Origin: Sphaerolaimus hirsutus | Lineage: Eukaryota; Nematoda; Chromadorea; Monhysterida; Sphaerolaimidae | Direction: 5' to 3' | Assembly: GCA_964036195.1 (NCBI GenBank) | Contig: OZ038450.1 | Location: 32,536,612 to 32,600,611 of the forward strand | DNA: 64,000 nucleotides | Part shown: piece by piece, positions 60,211 through 64,000 of the stretch | Position numbering within the stretch: position 1 is the first letter of the stretch | Layout: each line of letters starts with the position of its first letter | Program-made: the position numbers and the translations under genes | Notes under the pieces: model-generated | The model's input: the letters and a program-made list of their open reading frames with translations, nothing else | Databases searched by the model: none | Told to the model about the DNA's origin: nothing

Positions 60211-60929
60211 CACAGTGAAAGGTATCTCTCTGACAACTAGGTGACAACTCGCTTGCCAAAGCCTAAAAAAGGGCCAGCTCGCTGACAAACAAAATGCAGC
60301 TTGTTGACAACTCGCTGACATATTTACTTGGTGCATGTGGTAGCTGGCTGACAACTCGCTGCCAAAATAAACATTTCCAGCCTTCATTTGACCCAAAACA
60401 CTTTTCACAAGGTGGTGATGAAATATTATGGTAAAACACATGCAATATAATGCAAAGGTTGGTAAAAATTGAGACAATGAGGAAACATAAAATGCATAAT
60501 GATAAAGCAAAAAATCATGTCAAATGACTAAATTGAGAATAACAACTGGAAAAATGACTATACAAATGTCCTCAGTGTAGAAAGTGTGGACTTCTCACAG
60601 CAGTACAATACCAATCAGAATGTGACCCTTTCTTCTCATTTTCTGCACTCTTGTTTGATTATACATTTTATGGGTCAAAACGATTTGTACACACTTCCAT
60701 AAAGTGCATGTGGTGCAAATTACATTCAACTTGCTGACAACTCGCTGCCAGCTGTGCAGCTGCTGGGAAAATGCACCCCAACTTTCTGCCACTCGCTGAC
60801 AACTGTGTTCCAACTCGCTGCCACTCGCTGACAACTATGTTCCAACTCGCTGCCAACAGTAAACAAATCATTGTCAGCTAGTTGGAAGCGAGTTGTAGGA
60901 GAGTTGTCAGAGAGCTACCTTTCACTGTG
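60211..60929 (-). mobile_element. 719-bp non-autonomous element (CACAGTGAAAGGTA), Harbinger-like
   Basis: The TIRs are CACAGTGAAAGGTATCTC and GAGCTACCTTTCACTGTG with AAG on both outer sides (60208-60210 and 60930-60932), a 3-bp TSD as in PIF/Harbinger. CTGACAACTCGCTGCCA-type words are arrayed near each end. The whole length aligns inversely with 40283-41020, the region that ends the minus-strand gene. Confidence 0.72.
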
Positions 60930-61058
60930 AAGGTTAACAGGCCCCTTTCAGGAATAAAGAATATGCATAGTAAAGAGAATAGTAAAGAATATGCATTTAC
61001 GTACCCAAAACTGATAATAAACATTACCAAATAGGTAATATCGTGAGATAAATATATG

Positions 61059-61250
61059 CCGTATTTTTTCAAAATACCCCCTGGGGGGTGATTGTTTCAT
61101 AGTGCTCCCGAGAGGGGGGGGTTAAACGAGGGGGGTATTTCGAGGGGGGGTATAATTTCGCCAGAAATTTTTTTTAAATCGTAGTACAAAATCATTGTTT
61201 GTGATGAGTGCTGGGGTAGAAATTTGCATCAATAACTGACATGTATAGAC
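61059..61250. mobile_element. Half of a CCGTATTTCC-family element
   Basis: CCGTATTTTTTCAAAATACCC, G-runs and the core word CATCAATAACTGACATGTATAGAC are in family order; the element then breaks off into unrelated sequence. Confidence 0.65.
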
Positions 61251-61448
61251 AGAAATAAAAACTTGATAATGATAATAAATATGTAGTTTCCTGCGGGTTT
61301 TTTATGATCAAGCAAACGATGTAAATAACACATTGCTCTTCTATAAATCTTACCGTGATGATATATATGCATAAAATAGTGACTTTTATAATTGACGCCG
61401 TTTCTTGTTGACGCCTTGCACATGACAACATTTTTGTTCCCAGTCCTG

Positions 61449-61692
61449 GGGCCAGTCCCGCAAAATGAGAAGTGAGAAGTGAAATGGTAAAGGCGAAGTA
61501 AAAGCGCAAAGGCCAAGTGAATTGGCGAGTGAATTGACAAGTGAATAGGCAAAAGCGGAGTAAAAACAAAAACAAAAAAAAAGTAATTTCTCTTCGCTTT
61601 CGCCATTTCACTTGTCTTTTCACTTCACCCTTGCGCTTTGACTTCGCCTTTGCCATTTATCTTATCACTTCTCATTTTGCGGAACTGGCACC
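61449..61692. mobile_element. Palindromic element (GGGCCAGTCCCGCAAAATG)
   Basis: GGGCCAGTCCCGCAAAATGAG faces CTCATTTTGCGGAACTGGCACC, with GTGAATTGGCGAGTGAA words against TTCACTTCGCC words inside. Its ends match 24581-24811 but the inner filler differs. Confidence 0.7.
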
Positions 61693-62018
61693 TGATGTTC
61701 AATTTTTGGATTTGTTGACTTACAGAAATCAGTGGACTTAGCACATTTTTCGCTTTCTTTTCCTGCAAAAAAGCTGCATAATGTGGACTTGTAAACATTT
61801 AGCTGAAAATTAAGTGGAATCGTCAACTTTTTACCCAGTTTTAACAGTGTTGCATTTTTTCTTTAAAGAGTGTCAAGATTGACGCAGTGTAAAAGGGGCA
61901 CGTTAGGTCAAAATTTAATAGAAAATAAACAAAAATTGGCGGTAGCAACCGAAGATGACGTTTCCGCGCCTAAATCAAAAATAGGACTTGACTTTTCGAA
62001 TAAGACGCCTCAAGTGTA

Positions 62019-62130
62019 CCGTAAATCCTCGAATAAGTCCCCGGGGGAGTTATTTTTTTGTCAGAATATTTTGAGGGGTGAGTTAATCGAGGGGGGAGTT
62101 ATTCGAGGGGGGAGTTGTTTTTTCCTCAGA
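62019..62130. mobile_element. Half of a CCGTAAATCC-family element
   Basis: TA then CCGTAAATCCTCGAATAAG and GGGGGAGTTATTCGAGG blocks; the second half is missing. Confidence 0.6.
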
Positions 62131-62276
62131 ACATTCAGTACATACGTACATACATCACTGCTCTAAGTAAAACATTCTTTTGTGTTTACATTGCATACGC
62201 AGCACTGTCTTTGCATTCGATGAATCAGACCATGGCTTTTTTGGTCTGTCTGGCTTCATCAAAATGTTTTTTACTA

Positions 62277-62668
62277 GCAGGATTCTCTCCGACCTTCGGT
62301 CGGGTTTTGTGGTTCTCTACAATTAATACCATTGGAGGAAATATGATAGTTTAGTTAAGTTTGCCTACATGCTAGGCATGTGTTTTGAAATGCGGTATGT
62401 AATGTACCAACAATAACAAGACCAATACCAAAGATGCAATGTTTTGGAATGGATTTTTTGTAAACTTCTGTAAAATGGTTGGGCAGTGTGCATTTTGTGT
62501 GGTATAGGTTTTGTGATATGATAGTGTGGTTTTTGCAAGGTGTCAAAATTTGTTGTTATCTTAAATTTGTTACATTTGTGCTTTGCTGTTCTTTTTGTGT
62601 TTGTAAATCCTTGTGGTATAAATTGTAGAGAACCACAAAACCCAACTGAAGGTTGGAGAGAATCCTGC
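62277..62668. mobile_element. TA-flanked element (GCAGGATTCTCTCC ends), 392 bp
   Basis: About 52-bp TIRs (GCAGGATTCTCTCC, then GTTTTGTGGTTCTCTACAATT) are flanked by TA (62275-62276 and 62669-62670). The interior is non-coding. Confidence 0.82.
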
Positions 62669-62704
62669 TATAGGTACCCACTACTCAGAGGCTTGCAAAA
62701 ACTG

Positions 62705-63236
62705 ACACCCCAGTGGGGACCCCCCTCCAAATGGCATCACCCAGGGAACCCCCCAAAAGTGGCACCCCCTGGGAACCGCCCAAAAATGGGACCCCCTAGG
62801 GCCCCACAAATATGGCACCCCCTGAGGACCACCAAAAAATGGCACCCCTTACGGACCCCCCAAAAATAGCACCCCCTAGGGACCCCCCAAAAATGGCACC
62901 CCCTGGGGACCCCCCAAACATGGCACCCCCTAGGAACCGCCACAAAAATGGCACCCCCTGGGGACCCACCCAAAGTTGGCTCCCCCTGGGGACTCTTCAA
63001 AAATGGCACCCCCTGGGGACCCCCCCCCCCAAAATGGCACCCCCTATGGACCCCCCCCCCCACAAAAAAATATAGCACCCCCCTAAGGACCAACAAAAAA
63101 CGGCACCACTGGGGACCACCCAAAAAATGGCATCCCATTGGGACCCCCTTGAAATGGCACCCCCATATGTGCCTCCAAAAAACGGCACCCCCTGGAGACC
63201 CCCCAAAAATGGCACCCCATGGGGACCCCCTCTAAA
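62705..63236 (+). repeat. Minisatellite, about 33-bp units
   Basis: About 16 units of the type AAAAATGGCACCCCCTGGGG + ACCCCCC, with small length changes. Proline/threonine-rich frames across it are by-products of the repeat. Confidence 0.9.
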
Positions 63237-63345
63237 TCCTGTAAACACAGCCCCTAGTTTGGAAACTCCTGTAAACTCAGCCCCTAATTTGGAAACTCCC
63301 ATAAACTCAGTCCCTAATTTGGAAACTCCTGTAAACTCATTTTCA
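63237..63345 (+). repeat. 30-bp tandem repeat, about four units
   Basis: Units of the type CCTGTAAACTCAGCCCCTAA + TTTGGAAACT follow the minisatellite directly. Confidence 0.85.
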
Positions 63346-64000
63346 GGTTTATGGTAATGTAGTGTCAAAATAGAATGAATATTTGAAATAATCTCTAGCA
63401 TCAATCCACAAATGCATCAATTCACAATCTTCAATTTTTTAGCCCCAGGGGTTAGACTTAAAGGTTATGGTTATGTAGAGTAGAAATGGAGTGCACATCT
63501 CAAATCACTGCAATAAAAAACCCACAAATGCATCATTTCACAAATTGAAAGTTTTTGGGCCCAGGGGTTCATTATCAGGGTTTTAGTAATGTGGTGTAAA
63601 AATTGAGTGTATATTTGAAATTGCTACAATCACAAACCCACAAACACATCATTTTATGATTTGAAATTTTTTAGCCCTGGGGGTTCATTTTCAGGGTTAT
63701 GGTAATGTAGTGTCAAAATGAAGTGCATATTTCAAATCAAGGCAATCAAAAAGCCAGAAATGCATCATTTCACAATTTCTCATTTATTTTCAATTTTCAA
63801 TTTAAGGCTTACAGTAATGTAGAGTTGAAATTGAGTCATTTCGAATCAGTGCAATTAGAAACCTGCAAAATGCATCATTTCACAATTTGAAATTTTTTGG
63901 TCTAGGGGTTCAATTTCAGGGTTTTAGTAATTTAGTGTCAAAATGGAGTGCATATATGAAATTGCTACAATCAGAAACCCACAAATGCATCATTTTATGA
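63338..64000 (+). repeat. Satellite-like array, about 115-120-bp units, to the window edge
   Basis: At least five units share GGGTTATGGTAATGTAG, GAGTGCATATTTGAAAT, CCACAAATGCATCATTTCAC and TTTTTAGCCCCAGGGGTTCA. The array continues beyond base 64000. Confidence 0.85.

Noticed and set aside
40283-60929. The inverted repeats as proven TIRs of one 20.6-kb element
   Set aside because: The outer flanks do not share a TSD, and the right copy is a complete element with its own AAG duplication; kept only as a hypothesis.
62540-63404. Proline/threonine- and glycine-rich open frames on both strands
   Set aside because: They follow the 33-bp minisatellite, whose unit length is a multiple of three.
62705-64000. 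CRISPR-like array
   Set aside because: Units are contiguous tandem repeats without unique spacers, in eukaryotic DNA.

Overview
The window is repeat-dense eukaryotic DNA. GT-AG introns, a 20-bp microexon, DNA transposons with target-site duplications (TSDs) and a BEL/Pao-type retroelement all point to an invertebrate animal; I cannot name the species. There is no bacterial gene organisation. The only host-type gene I can support is a small, broken gene for a secreted cysteine-rich peptide at 24-25 kb. Superfamily names for elements without a transposase rest on terminal inverted repeats (TIRs), TSDs and empty sites read in the window.

Layout. 1-23.7 kb is a mosaic of non-autonomous elements. 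Four families have 8-bp TSDs of hAT type: A, with TAGTGATG ends and blocks rich in GCGCC; B, with CAGGGTTGG ends; C, with CAGAGTTG ends; and D, with CAACGATGG ends. Many TA-flanked palindromes begin CCGTATTT or CCGTAAATCC and contain long C or G runs. A 0.71-kb inverted repeat surrounds a 200-base gap (10544-10743). 24-26.6 kb holds the broken peptide gene, a decayed paralogue and more palindromic elements. 27.1-29.0 kb is one large foldback element with a smaller element inside it. 30.1-38.5 kb is the 3' part of a BEL/Pao-type retroelement on the minus strand (RNase H end, integrase, pol tail, envelope-like remnant, probable 3' LTR). It is broken by stops and frameshifts and cut by two insertions, one of which carries a third. 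39.3-40.3 kb is a decayed reverse transcriptase.

The most coherent system lies at about 40.3-60.9 kb. A seven-exon PIF/Harbinger-type DDE transposase gene (plus strand) and a 21-exon gene of about 1,080 codons (minus strand, N-terminal AT-hook) diverge from a 252-bp spacer that carries a two-part palindrome. A third, four-exon gene lies on the plus strand inside an intron of the minus-strand gene. A direct tandem duplication of exactly 5,932 bp (47500-53431 and 53432-59363, about ten single-base differences) doubles the transposase and the 5' part of the minus-strand gene. A 719-bp element at 60211-60929 has the same terminal sequence, in opposite orientation, as the region where the minus-strand gene stops (40283-41020). 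This suggests it is a non-autonomous relative.

The last 1.3 kb (62.7-64.0 kb) is three successive tandem arrays, the last running off the window.
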